A DNA stretch of 64,000 bases from positions 62,001-126,000 of the forward strand of contig NZ_SROX01000005.1 of assembly GCF_013141915.1 (NCBI RefSeq), in the 5' to 3' direction. The notes beneath the pieces were generated by a model. The model was not told where the DNA came from and did not search any database. It saw only the letters and a program-made list of their open reading frames with translations. Shown here one piece after another: positions 52,587 through 61,230 of this stretch (position 1 is its first letter; each line of letters opens with the position of its first letter). The stretch comes from Cupriavidus necator (GTDB taxonomy: Bacteria > Pseudomonadota > Gammaproteobacteria > Burkholderiales > Burkholderiaceae). The translations under genes and the position numbers were made by a program.

Positions 52587-54092
52587 TCAGCTTTGCGATG
52601 CGAGGTGGCCGACCGAGCGCTTCAGCGCCGCGCGCGCGGCGTCGAGGCGGGTCCGGATGGCGTCGAGGTGTTCGCGCGCGTGGCGCGTGGCGGCGCGCTG
52701 CGCGGCGACGTTGTCGCGGACCAGTACCGGCGCGGGGCCGCCGGCGGCCATGCGCGCGGCGACGCCTTGTTCGGGATCGAGGCAGCGAGCAACCGCGGTA
52801 GCATCCAGACCGGCCTCGCGGCCGGCCACGCGCACCGCGGCGGCATCGACCATGTCGGCGCTGATCGCGTCGGCGGGCAAGTGCTGGTCGAGCGCGTCGC
52901 GCACCACGGCACCGACGATGTGGTGCGCCTGGCGAAAGGACATGTCGGCCTCGCGTACCAGCGCATCGGCCAGGTCGGTCGCGGTGGAGAAATCGCGGCG
53001 CGCGCGCGCCAGCATGCCGGCGCGTTGAGGTGTGGCGTTGGCGATGACCAGACGCAGCAGAGACAGGCAGCGCAGGCATTCGTCGCCGGCCTCCCAGAAG
53101 CCGCGCATGCTCTCGCGGTTGCCGTCGCCCGAGTGTGTGAAATGGCTGCCCTTGAGCGCCGCCAGCGCGCCGGTCAACAGGCCGATCATGTGCCCGCCCT
53201 TGCCCTTCAGGTATTCCAGGACGACCGGGTTCTTCTTCTGCGGCATGATGCTGGAGGTGCCCGCGACGCTGTCGGGGAAGTCGATCAGGCCGAACTCGGG
53301 CGTGGCCCAGACGTACAGGTCCTGCGCCACGCGGCCCCAGCTCACCGCGCCGATGGTCATCGCCGCCTGCAGCTCCCAGGCAAAGTCGCGCGAGGCTACG
53401 GCGTCCAGCGAGTTCGGCGCATAAGTGGAAAAGCCCAGCCAGTGCGCCGTTGCCGCGCGGTCGATCGCGAACGCGGTGCCGGCGAGCGCGCCGGCGCCAA
53501 GCGGGCAGGCATCCAGACGCGCCAGCGCCTGCTCCATGCGCGCGATATCGCGGCCGAGCGACTCGGCAAAGCCGGCGAGGTAGTAGCCATAAGTGATCGG
53601 CTGGGCGGCCTGCAGGTGCGTATAGCCAGGCATCACCACCTCGGCATGCGCGTCTGCCTGCTCCAGCGCGACCGTTCGCACCGCCAGCATCGCTTCCAGG
53701 AGGTCCAGCGCCAGGTCGCGTGCACGCAGCCGGTCATGCGTGGCCAGGATGTCGTTGCGGCTGCGCGCGACATGCAACCTGCCGCCAGCGTCGGCCCCGG
53801 CCATCTGCATCAGGTGCGCTTCATAGTTGAAGTAGGCGTCCTCGCGCGCGGGATCCAACGGCACGGCGGCAGGACCCTCGGCTTCGATGCGCAGCAGTGA
53901 CTGCGCCAGCACCGCGGCCACGTCCGACGGGACCAGCCCGGTGCCATGCAGCATCAAGAGGTGGGCCTGGTTGATATCGGTCAGGTAGCGAAAGCCGCTG
54001 CCGAACTCGCGCATCAGGCGGGGCAGGTAGATGTGCTCGCATACCTCGGCGGCGGTCGCCTGGGTCAGGCGTCGGCTGACTTTGGATTCCAT
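52587..54092 (-). CDS. Argininosuccinate lyase-like enzyme (fumarase/aspartase superfamily)
   Basis: A 501-residue lyase. Superfamily blocks are present: HVARSRNDILATH (residues 107-119), MPGYTHLQAAQPI with His159, and the mobile loop GTSSIMPQKKNPV (278-290), whose serines include the catalytic base. In true argininosuccinate lyases the first block reads SRNDQ; here the glutamine is isoleucine (residue 115). With a Bug receptor downstream and a LysR opposite, a catabolic carbon-nitrogen lyase seems likelier than arginine synthesis. It would release fumarate from an imported N-succinyl compound. The start at 54092 gives a normal N-terminus. Confidence 0.85.
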   Translation of the reverse strand: MESKVSRRLTQATAAEVCEHIYLPRLMREFGSGFRYLTDINQAHLLMLHGTGLVPSDVAAVLAQSLLRIEAEGPAAVPLDPAREDAYFNYEAHLMQMAGADAGGRLHVARSRNDILATHDRLRARDLALDLLEAMLAVRTVALEQADAHAEVVMPGYTHLQAAQPITYGYYLAGFAESLGRDIARMEQALARLDACPLGAGALAGTAFAIDRAATAHWLGFSTYAPNSLDAVASRDFAWELQAAMTIGAVSWGRVAQDLYVWATPEFGLIDFPDSVAGTSSIMPQKKNPVVLEYLKGKGGHMIGLLTGALAALKGSHFTHSGDGNRESMRGFWEAGDECLRCLSLLRLVIANATPQRAGMLARARRDFSTATDLADALVREADMSFRQAHHIVGAVVRDALDQHLPADAISADMVDAAAVRVAGREAGLDATAVARCLDPEQGVAARMAAGGPAPVLVRDNVAAQRAATRHAREHLDAIRTRLDAARAALKRSVGHLASQS

Positions 54093-54127
54093 GCTGTGTG
54101 ATCTCCGAAACAATGGAGCCAGTATGG

Positions 54128-54181
54128 AAATCCGCTGTATATATCGTCAAATCAGTATTTTGGTCCATCCCATACGGATTT
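54128..54181. promoter_or_regulatory. Separated inverted repeat in the lyase/LysR divergent promoter region
   Basis: AAATCCG (54128-54134) and CGGATTT (54175-54181) are perfect inverted arms with 40 bp between them, all in an AT-rich stretch between the two starts. Distant paired sites fit a LysR tetramer contacting both promoters. Confidence 0.4.
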
Positions 54182-54219
54182 GATATGCTGCATGCAAGCC
54201 GCTGACCCCAACCGTCGCC

Positions 54220-55095
54220 ATGAACTACAAGCAGATCGAAGCGTTCCGGGCCGTCATGCTGACGCGCTCGATGACCGAAGCCGCCGCCCAGCTCCATACC
54301 TCGCAGCCCAACATCAGCCGCGTAATCGGGCAACTGGAACGCGAGGCGGGCTTCCGGCTGTTCGAGCGCGTCGGCAACCGGCTCGCGCCGACGGACGAAG
54401 CCGAGGCCTTGTTTCTCGATGTGGAGCGCTCCTTTGTCGGCCTTGACAGCCTGCGCGCGTCGGCCCGTTCGATCCGTGAATCCGGCGTGGGCACCCTGCG
54501 CATCGGCACCGTGCCGTCGATCGCGATGAGCGTGATGCCGCAGGCCATCCTGGCCTTCCGGGAGCGCTATCCGGACGTGCCGATCGCCGTGCATACGAAC
54601 GATTCGCCCACGGTGGCCAAATGGACCGCGGCGCGCTTCTGCGATATCGGGCTGGTGTCGTACATGGCCGAGACTACCGGCATCCGCAGCAAGCTGCTGC
54701 GCCGCGAGGACGGCGTGTGCATCGTGCCGGCGACGCACCGGCTGTCGCACAAGCGCCGCATCCACGCCAGCGACCTCGATGGCGAGCGCTTTATCTCACT
54801 GACCCATGGCGATGGAACTCGCACAGCGGTTGACGCCGTGTTCGTGCCGGAGGATCGGCGCGTGCTGACACTGGAGACGCCTTACGCGGCGACCATCTGC
54901 ACAATGGTGGGTATGGGGTTGGGGATCAGCGTGGTCAACCCGCTGGTGGTGCGCAGCCTGAAGCCGTCGGGTGTCAAGGCGATTCGGTTCGAGCCGGTCG
55001 TCGCTTTCGAGAGCCACATCCTGTTCAATCCTCAGCGGCCGGTCCCGGCGCTGGCGCAATGGTTTCTGGAATGCCTGCGGAAGGTCACCAGATAA
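54220..55095 (+). CDS. LysR-family transcriptional regulator
   Basis: A 291-residue LysR protein. The HTH is YKQIEAFRAVMLTRSMTEAA, then TSQPNISRVIGQLEREAGF. The effector domain (TLRIGTVPSIAMSVMP onward) resembles the opine/arginine-type members such as OccR. It is divergent from the argininosuccinate-lyase-like gene, which suits an amino-acid-derived inducer. A stretch without genes follows it. Confidence 0.87.
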   Translation: MNYKQIEAFRAVMLTRSMTEAAAQLHTSQPNISRVIGQLEREAGFRLFERVGNRLAPTDEAEALFLDVERSFVGLDSLRASARSIRESGVGTLRIGTVPSIAMSVMPQAILAFRERYPDVPIAVHTNDSPTVAKWTAARFCDIGLVSYMAETTGIRSKLLRREDGVCIVPATHRLSHKRRIHASDLDGERFISLTHGDGTRTAVDAVFVPEDRRVLTLETPYAATICTMVGMGLGISVVNPLVVRSLKPSGVKAIRFEPVVAFESHILFNPQRPVPALAQWFLECLRKVTR

Positions 55096-55358
55096 GGCTT
55101 CTGGATCTAATTTGCGGATCGGCTCCTGTAGAGATTGCGCTTGGGCGCGTACGTGCACACGCTCACGGCGCCAGCCGTGGTTCTCCGAGTGAGATCCGTC
55201 ATGCGTGGTGACAGTCCTGGTTCAATCAAGGCGCAGGCTATTGCGTCCTTATACGCCACGATCGCGGGCAGATTTCCCTTGTAGGAAAAGCCATCACGTA
55301 CGCGACGGTGCGCGAAGCCTTGTGATGCCGGTCCTTATCTCGGATTGCCCGCCTGCTG

Positions 55359-55787
55359 TTACGCCATTTCACTGGCAGCTTCGCCAGCCAGCGCGACTTC
55401 CGTGTCGTCGGTCACCGCGTTTTCGGCTATCGCGTTATCGTCTTCGGAAACCATGTTGCCCAGGCCGATGACGACCGTGATATTCGGCGTCCAGTTCTTG
55501 CGGTCGGTGCTGACTTCGGCAAACGTGGTCACCGTTGCGGTGTAGCCCTGGGCTCTAAGGTCGTTGGCCAGCCTTTGCGCGCGCGTTTCTAGCGCGGCTT
55601 GCGGATTGTCTTCATTGATGTCGAGTACCAGTCTGGTCTCGAATTCTTCCTTGCCCCTCTGGATTGCCGTTTGCATTGCCTTGAGTTGCTTGTTCGCGAG
55701 CGCGACGAGTCTGCTGTACCTGGTCTCTTCCTGGCTAGCGCGCAATGCCTTGGCGGCGTTGATGATTTCGGTGCGGTCCACGAACAT
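55359..55787 (-). CDS. Small protein of unknown function behind an SOS box
   Basis: A 142-residue acidic protein. The N-terminal half is helical (DRTEIINAAKALRASQEETR, then LVALANKQLKAMQTAIQRG), a middle part has alternating hydrophobic residues (GYTATVTTFAEV, PNITVVIGLGN), and the tail is acidic and low in complexity (SEDDNAIAENAVTDD). There is no signal peptide, metal motif or membrane helix. The start at 55787 has AAAGG upstream and fits a coding-like beginning. A perfect LexA-type box overlaps its promoter, so it should be DNA-damage-induced. I do not recognise the family. Confidence 0.65.
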   Translation of the reverse strand: MFVDRTEIINAAKALRASQEETRYSRLVALANKQLKAMQTAIQRGKEEFETRLVLDINEDNPQAALETRAQRLANDLRAQGYTATVTTFAEVSTDRKNWTPNITVVIGLGNMVSEDDNAIAENAVTDDTEVALAGEAASEMA

Positions 55788-55872
55788 AATTACCTTTCGA
55801 GGTGAAGGAGAGAAAGCGCAGGCGCCGCACGGGCTCGACTTCAGGAGCAAACTTTTCCGGGCTGCGACGACC

Positions 55873-55890
55873 ACTGTATAAATATACAGT
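55873..55890 (-). promoter_or_regulatory. LexA/SOS box overlapping a minus-strand promoter
   Basis: ACTGTATAAATATACAGT has perfect 8-bp arms and matches the CTGT-N8-ACAG pattern of LexA sites. On the minus strand it covers a -10-like TATATT (55881-55886) whose -35-like TTGCTG lies 18 bp upstream (55905-55910). The site is 86 bp before the start of the unknown gene at 55359-55787. Confidence 0.75.
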
Positions 55891-56183
55891 AATCGCAGGC
55901 TGACCAGCAAGAGGGCAAACGGTGAAGGTCCCTGACAGCGGAAGATTGACCTCTCCTGGCTTCGGCTGAAGCGGGGTAGCTGGTAGGGCCGGATTCAGGC
56001 TGTTGTGCAAGATCAGCCGTTGGGGGCGCAACCGGCTGTTTGCGTCCAAACGTCATGACAAACCAAATTGAGAGGAGCCGACCGGCGCCTTACGACCCTT
56101 CTTTGACCGCGCCGAGATTAATGTCCGTTGACAGGATAGGAGCCGCCAGAAGCCAGGCCGGTCGCTAGGCGCGACTTAACAAC
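55891..56183. other. Gene-free stretch between the SOS box and the double-glycine peptide gene
   Basis: No coding frame with a ribosome site is visible on either strand. It includes a small hairpin (GTCGC/GCGAC at 56161-56175) beside the candidate terminator of the peptide gene. Otherwise I see nothing I can name. Confidence 0.4.
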
Positions 56184-56222
56184 AAAAAGCTACGGAGTAG
56201 CCGCCGAACGCGCATGGGCTAC
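56184..56222 (-). terminator. Possible terminator after the double-glycine peptide gene
   Basis: On the minus strand GTAGCC and GGCTAC can pair around a 14-base loop, and a CTTTTTG tract follows after eight bases. It is about 120 bp downstream of the peptide's stop codon. The stem is short and the gap to the U-run is longer than ideal. Confidence 0.3.
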
Positions 56223-56344
56223 GGCGGCATCACCCCGTCGGGCTGATGCACATCTGCTGATAGGCGCTGCCGGCGCCGACATCGCCAATGGACGCCGGCC
56301 GACCAACGCACGATGGCAAGAAGTCGGCGGGCAAGGCGCTGCGG

Positions 56345-56536
56345 TCAGTACTTCGGGACTGGGCGAGCGCCACCTGCCCAGTCATGCGTGTACTGATAGA
56401 CGTTCTGGATGTAGTCTGCGAGGCGCTGGTCGATCTGGCCACCCTTGATGGCGGACATTTCGACGCAATCCAGGACTTCGATGGCCGGCAGGTCATGAAT
56501 GACAATGGTCGCGCGTTCGTTGGTTTGGGTAGCCAT
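56345..56536 (-). CDS. Double-glycine leader peptide, bacteriocin- or signal-like
   Basis: A 63-residue peptide with a leader of the form LD-x(3)-M-x(2)-I-x-GG (VLDCVEMSAIKGG, glycines at 32-33) and a 30-residue remainder rich in tyrosine, histidine and tryptophan (QIDQRLADYIQ, NVYQYTHDWAGG). AAAGGAG lies at the right distance from its ATG. Double-glycine leaders are cut by C39-peptidase ABC exporters or similar systems. Small peptides with this leader occur in Burkholderiales, mostly uncharacterised. No exporter, maturase or immunity gene is in the window. Confidence 0.6.
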   Translation of the reverse strand: MATQTNERATIVIHDLPAIEVLDCVEMSAIKGGQIDQRLADYIQNVYQYTHDWAGGARPVPKY

Positions 56537-56821
56537 GATGAAGCTCCTTTGCTCAGGTCGAGTTAGTGAGCATTGGATGTAGCGAGTTGCCGTGTCCCTT
56601 GCTCACTAGTCTTATCGCATGTTGCGTGCCAGTGTCTTGGTGTGCGTACGTCGCCACGGATTGGGCCCACTGGGAGCGATAGGTGACGATTCGACTACCG
56701 TGATGTGGGTGGGAAACCAACAGACGCTGTCTCTACGTTGGGCCGTACCAGACGGTTCCGATGGAGTGAGATTCTGGTGGGCGACATCGTGAATCACGAC
56801 GCCGGCCTTCAGCGCCTTCAC

Positions 56822-57019
56822 CTAGTCCATAACCGTGGTCCGGAGTGCCGTGCGCAAGGTCCTCTCGTGGACCGGCAACGCTGGCTGCCCCGCCTCTTGC
56901 AGATGTTTCGCAATGAGGCGCATCGTCGTGGACTTGCCTGAACCCATAATGCCCTCGACGATCACAAGCCGATGCGCGGTGGAAGGGTCTGCACTGCCAG
57001 ACGTCGTCGAACTCATCAT
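56822..57019 (-). pseudogene. Fragment of a P-loop kinase/ATPase
   Basis: A 65-codon frame with a clear Walker A motif near its start (LVIVEGIMGSGKSTTMRLI) and then KHLQEAGQPALPVHERT, cut by a stop codon before any Walker B or lid region. Codons after the stop stay open for about 70 residues in the same frame, but they do not look like the missing domain. The start of the protein resembles nucleotide or small-molecule kinases. It is best read as the N-terminal stump of a lost gene. Confidence 0.45.
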
Positions 57020-57333
57020 TTTCGCAATCGGTTCCTTGGAAGGACACCTACGTCAGGCCGTACGTGCGGGACTGTCGACAATTTTCATGCCGTTGCCGAA
57101 TTCTGCTAATGGCCGGGTGCGGCCCGACGCCGAGTACAACTTAGCGCTCCTCCTTGGACCGGTTCGCGCAGGGCAGAAGACGACCCATGTCTTCTCGATG
57201 ACTTTTCCTGGTAAGACGCATTTACTTAGCGTGCGGCCTCGGGTGGCTCACCGCTGAATCGTTGTCATGTGCGGAGAGGCTGGCGTGCATCGCCTACAGA
57301 TCGAGCCGATTCACCAGCCGTTGCCAACAATCA
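57020..57333. other. 314-bp stretch without a recognised gene
   Basis: It lies between the P-loop fragment and the end of the aldehyde dehydrogenase gene. An open frame on the plus strand crosses it but is antisense to the P-loop fragment and has no coding character. I see no repeat or operator here. Confidence 0.4.
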
Positions 57334-58764
57334 TTAAGCCTGCGCCGACTCCATCATCAAGGTCTTGGGCTCCAGGTACGCACTGATGCCCCATTTCCCC
57401 ATCTCGCGACCCAGTCCGGAATGCTTGAAGCCGCCAAACGGCGCGCGCGGCTCATGGAAGAGCGTGTTGACGAGCACGCGGCCCGCATCGATCTGCCGGG
57501 CCATGCGTTCGCAGCGCTCGATGTCCTTGCCAAGCACGATCGCGCTCAGGCCGTAGCTAGTGTCATTGGCGATGGAGACAGCTTCGGCATCGTCGGTGTA
57601 AGGGATGATGGTGAGGACAGGCCCAAAGATCTCCTCGCGCGCAATGCGCATCTGGTTGCTCGCGTTCGTGAAGAGTGTGGGCTTGACGAACCAGCCCCTG
57701 TGCAATCCGTCGGGTCGTCCTTCGCCACCGGCCAGCAACGCTGCGCCTTCATCCATGCCAATGCGGATGTAGTTCTGCACCCGTTCCCATTGCCTGGCGC
57801 TCACCATTGGGCCGATCTCGGTGTCAGCTTGGCGCGGATCGCCGGATTTGACGTGTGAAACCGCTTCCCTTGCGATCTGCTCGAACTCCGCAAGCCGATG
57901 GCGCGGCACCAGAATGCGGGTCCCGGCAATGCAGGCCTGGCCGCTGTTGAGGAAGCCAGCCTGGAGCACGAGCGGCATGATCTCGGCGAAGTCTGCGTCA
58001 TCGAGCACCACCGTGGGCGACTTGCCGCCCAGCTCCAGCGTCACACGCTTCATGGTGACGGCCCCCGCGCTCACCAGCCGCTGACCGACGGCGGAAGAGC
58101 CGGTGAACGAGATCTTGGCGATGCCGGGGTTGCGCACGATCTCTTCGCCAACCACGTCGCCGCGGCCATTGACGATGTTGAACACGCCGGGCGGGAGGCC
58201 GGCCGCGTGCAGGGCCTCGGCCACGATCTGCGTCTGCATTGCGCTCATCTCACTGGGCTTGATGACGGCTGTGCATCCAGCGGCCAGCGCCGTTGCCAGC
58301 TTGTTGCAGATAAACCCGGCGTTGCTGTTCCAGGGCGTGATCAGGCCCGCGACGCCAACCGGCGTCATCACAACACGTGCGGCGCCAGCGCGCTCCTCAA
58401 ACTCAAACGATTCCAGCGCGTCGATAGCTTGTGCAACGGTCTGGGCCGGATACTCCGCCATCCAGCGCGAGCGCACCGACGGCGCACCATATTCGGTCAC
58501 GATGGCCTGCAGCAGTTCCTCCTCGCGCTCAGCGATGGCCCGGTGCATGCGCCGCAGCGCTGCAATGCGTTCCTCGCGCGTGGTGCGTGACCAGGTGGGG
58601 AATGCTGCCTGCGCCGCAGCAATTGCGCGTTGCGCGTCCTTCTCGTCGCCAAGCCGAACCTGGCCAATGATCTCTTCCGTGCTCGGGTTGTGCAGATCGA
58701 ACCATTCCTGGCCGTGCGGCGTCACGAACTCGCCATTAATGTAAATGTGATCAATGCATTGCAT
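57334..58764 (-). CDS. NAD(P)-dependent aldehyde dehydrogenase
   Basis: A 476-residue aldehyde dehydrogenase. It has the oxyanion asparagine in TPWNSN (N146), the cofactor loop around SFTGSSAVGQRLV, the general base in ELGGKSPTVVLDDAD (Glu244) and the nucleophile in NSGQACIAGTR (Cys278). The C-terminal PFGGFKHSGLGREMG is intact. Length and motifs suit a broad aldehyde or semialdehyde oxidiser. AAAGGAA precedes the start. It is divergent from a LysR gene across about 100 bp, so is probably under its control. Confidence 0.9.
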   Translation of the reverse strand: MQCIDHIYINGEFVTPHGQEWFDLHNPSTEEIIGQVRLGDEKDAQRAIAAAQAAFPTWSRTTREERIAALRRMHRAIAEREEELLQAIVTEYGAPSVRSRWMAEYPAQTVAQAIDALESFEFEERAGAARVVMTPVGVAGLITPWNSNAGFICNKLATALAAGCTAVIKPSEMSAMQTQIVAEALHAAGLPPGVFNIVNGRGDVVGEEIVRNPGIAKISFTGSSAVGQRLVSAGAVTMKRVTLELGGKSPTVVLDDADFAEIMPLVLQAGFLNSGQACIAGTRILVPRHRLAEFEQIAREAVSHVKSGDPRQADTEIGPMVSARQWERVQNYIRIGMDEGAALLAGGEGRPDGLHRGWFVKPTLFTNASNQMRIAREEIFGPVLTIIPYTDDAEAVSIANDTSYGLSAIVLGKDIERCERMARQIDAGRVLVNTLFHEPRAPFGGFKHSGLGREMGKWGISAYLEPKTLMMESAQA

Positions 58765-58872
58765 GTCGTTTCCTTTGGAATGACTGGCGGCGTATGGAAG
58801 GAAGGGGAGAACTCCACACGTCCGGCGTGCATTCAAGTCTAGGAATACGTTATTGTTTTGATAAGCCGTCCT

Positions 58873-59826
58873 ATGGCAGATGACGCATCCCGAAAATCAG
58901 GACAATCTATGCACCGCACAGGAATGACCGAGCTTGAGGTGGTTCTGGCCGTCGCACGCCGCAGCAGTTTTCGTGGCGCGGCGCTAGAGCTTGGCATGTC
59001 GACCACGGCGGTGAGCAGCGCCGTTTCCGGCCTCGAGGCGCGGCTGAAAGTGCGCCTGTTCAACCGCTCGACGCGCAGCGTGGCCCTGACCGATGCGGGT
59101 CAGCGCTATGTGGAGCGCATAGCGCCAGCGCTCGCCGAAATCCAACGGGCCAACGAAGAGGCGGCAACCGAGTCTGACGCGCCCAGCGGCACCTTGCGCA
59201 TCAATGCACCGCAGGGGGTAGCCCTCTTGCTGCTGGAACCGCTTTTCCATCAGTACGCGCAGCGCTATCCCCAGGTATGCATCGACATCGTGAGCGAGTC
59301 GCGCCTGATCGACGTTGTCGCCGAAGGCTTCGATGCGGGCATCCGTCTTGCCGAATCCGTGCCGCAAGATATGATCGCCGTGCCGCTGTCCCGCAACCTC
59401 CGCATGCTCGTCGTGGCAACGCCCGAGTACCTGAAGCGCAACGGTACGCCCAGGCATCCGCGCGATCTGCTCAAGCACCAGAGCATCGGCATGCGCATGT
59501 CCCACGGCGGCATCTATCAATGGGAACTGAAGCACAAGAGCCAGAAGCTGCAAATGGATCTGCCGGTGCGCATGGTCCTCTCCGAGATGCCCGCCATCAA
59601 GCAGGCGGTGCTGCTCGGACTCGGCATCGGCTTCATCTCGGAATGGTTCATTGATGAAGAATTGAAATCCGGCGCCCTGGTCCCTGTGCTCGTTCCCTGG
59701 TGCCAGCCGTTTGGCGGCCTCAGGCTTTACTACTCTGGCCACAGGTTCGTGACGGTGCGGCTACGCGCTTTGGTCGAACTGATCCATGAACTACGTCTTG
59801 GCGAAGGTCGCCTGGCAGGCAATTAA
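58873..59826 (+). CDS. LysR-family transcriptional regulator
   Basis: A 317-residue LysR protein. A short leader precedes the HTH (MTELEVVLAVARRSSFRGAA, MSTTAVSSAVSGLEARL). The effector domain carries RINAPQGVALLLLEPLF and FDAGIRLAESVPQDMIAV, marks of the large subgroup that controls adjacent oxidoreductases. The ATG at 58873 is taken; a start at 58909 (MHRTGMTEL) is also credible. It faces the aldehyde dehydrogenase gene. Confidence 0.85.
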   Translation: MADDASRKSGQSMHRTGMTELEVVLAVARRSSFRGAALELGMSTTAVSSAVSGLEARLKVRLFNRSTRSVALTDAGQRYVERIAPALAEIQRANEEAATESDAPSGTLRINAPQGVALLLLEPLFHQYAQRYPQVCIDIVSESRLIDVVAEGFDAGIRLAESVPQDMIAVPLSRNLRMLVVATPEYLKRNGTPRHPRDLLKHQSIGMRMSHGGIYQWELKHKSQKLQMDLPVRMVLSEMPAIKQAVLLGLGIGFISEWFIDEELKSGALVPVLVPWCQPFGGLRLYYSGHRFVTVRLRALVELIHELRLGEGRLAGN

Positions 59827-60051
59827 GCGGGATAGTGAGAGTTAAATTCTGGTACCGATGCACCCATCCGCACGCCATCTGCGGCGCAGCTTTCTTTCTA
59901 GAGCTTCGCCAATTTCCGGGAAAGGCGCTTGCCGACCCGGAACTGCCACTCAGTGCTGCCGTGCTTCAATGACAGCTTCCAAAGCAAAAGCGACATTCGA
60001 ATGGCAGAGCAAGGACCCCTCTGGCGCCGGCACCGCAAGGCATCGCTTTGC

Positions 60052-60957
60052 TTACTGAATGCCCTGTGCTGTGTCGTCGATCCGGCGGTGCTTGAGATCG
60101 AACTCCCCCACCCAGTCGAAACCCATGAGCGCGCTCATCTTGTTGAAGTCGTACAACGGAACAGTCAGCGCGGAGCTCGACCCGCTCGTTTTCAATGTCG
60201 CGTAAGCCCGCTCGCAGGCGGCCGCAGCGGCAAGGAACGCCAGGGCAGGATAAATTGCGATGCGGTAGCCGATCGCCTGCAGCGTAGGCGCGTCGAGAAC
60301 CGGCGTTCGTCCGCCTTCCACCATGTTGGCAAGGAGCGGCACGCCGCGAAACGCGGCACCGATCCGCTCCATTTCCTCAACGGTTTCTGGTGACTCGATG
60401 AAGAGCACATCGGCGCCGGCCTTCAGGTAAGCCTAGCCCCGGCGTAGCGCGTCATCAAGGCCGTTCGTCGTCCGCGCGTCGGTGCGCGCGACGATGAGGA
60501 AGTTTGGATCAGTGCGGCTTTCTGCGGCGACACGGAGTTTCGCAACCATGTCTTCGGCCGGAATGACGCGGCGGCCCAGCATGTGTCCGCACTTCTTGGG
60601 GAACTCCTGATCCTCGATCTGGATAGCGCATGCGCCCGCGGCCTCGTAGCCCCGGACCGTGTGCTGCACATTCAGGAGCCCACCGTAGCCGGTATCCCCG
60701 TCCGCGATAAACGGCGTTTCCGTTACCTGCGCGAACTGAGCGACGCGGCCCACCATGTCGCTGTAGGTCGCGAGGCCGGCGTCGGGGAGTCCGAGATAGG
60801 AAGCCACGACGCCGTAGCCCGTCATGTACAGGCAGTCGAAGCCAAGCCGGTCGGCGATTTTTGCCGAGATCATTTCGAATATGCCAGGCGCTACGAAAAG
60901 CTCGTTCTGGCGAAAGCGCGCAGCTAACCGCGCTCTCTTCTGGGCAAATATGGACAT
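60052..60957 (-). pseudogene. Isocitrate lyase/PEP mutase family gene with in-frame amber stop
   Basis: From the ATG at 60957 (AAGGAG upstream) the frame gives a normal family N-terminus: FVAPGIFEMISAKIADRLGF, MTGYGVVASYLGLPDAGL, IADGDTGYGG and the catalytic-loop motif PKKCGHMLGRR. At codon 175 there is a TAG (60433-60435). The same frame then continues as AYLKAGADVLFIESPETVEE to a stop at 60052, making 301 residues, the usual length. One base change (CAG or GAG to TAG) breaks the gene. The first fragment lacks part of the barrel and should be inactive. Substrate group: oxaloacetate, 2-methylisocitrate or related acids. Confidence 0.8.
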
Positions 60958-61230
60958 CAAACTCTCCTTGAGAAAAGTAACTGAATGGCAGAAGCTGATC
61001 AGGGTCCGTCTAACTGGAATGCAGTGGTCTGCCGCAGGCGCTGTCCGGGTACAGGTAGGATTGCATGCCTCAGACAGCCTGCGGTACAAGGCTGAAAACC
61101 GCACAGCCGAGCCATAAACGACGTCGAAGCCGACCTTCTCGGGCTGCGGCGATTATGTCCTGCAGGGCGGAGACCGCGATGAACTCCCGAACTTCAGCAT
61201 TTGGCGGCCGGACGAGATAGGCCAACGTTA

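Noticed and set aside
56612..56821. Open frame continuing after the P-loop fragment's stop
   Set aside because: It does not read as the missing kinase domain and has no ribosome site.
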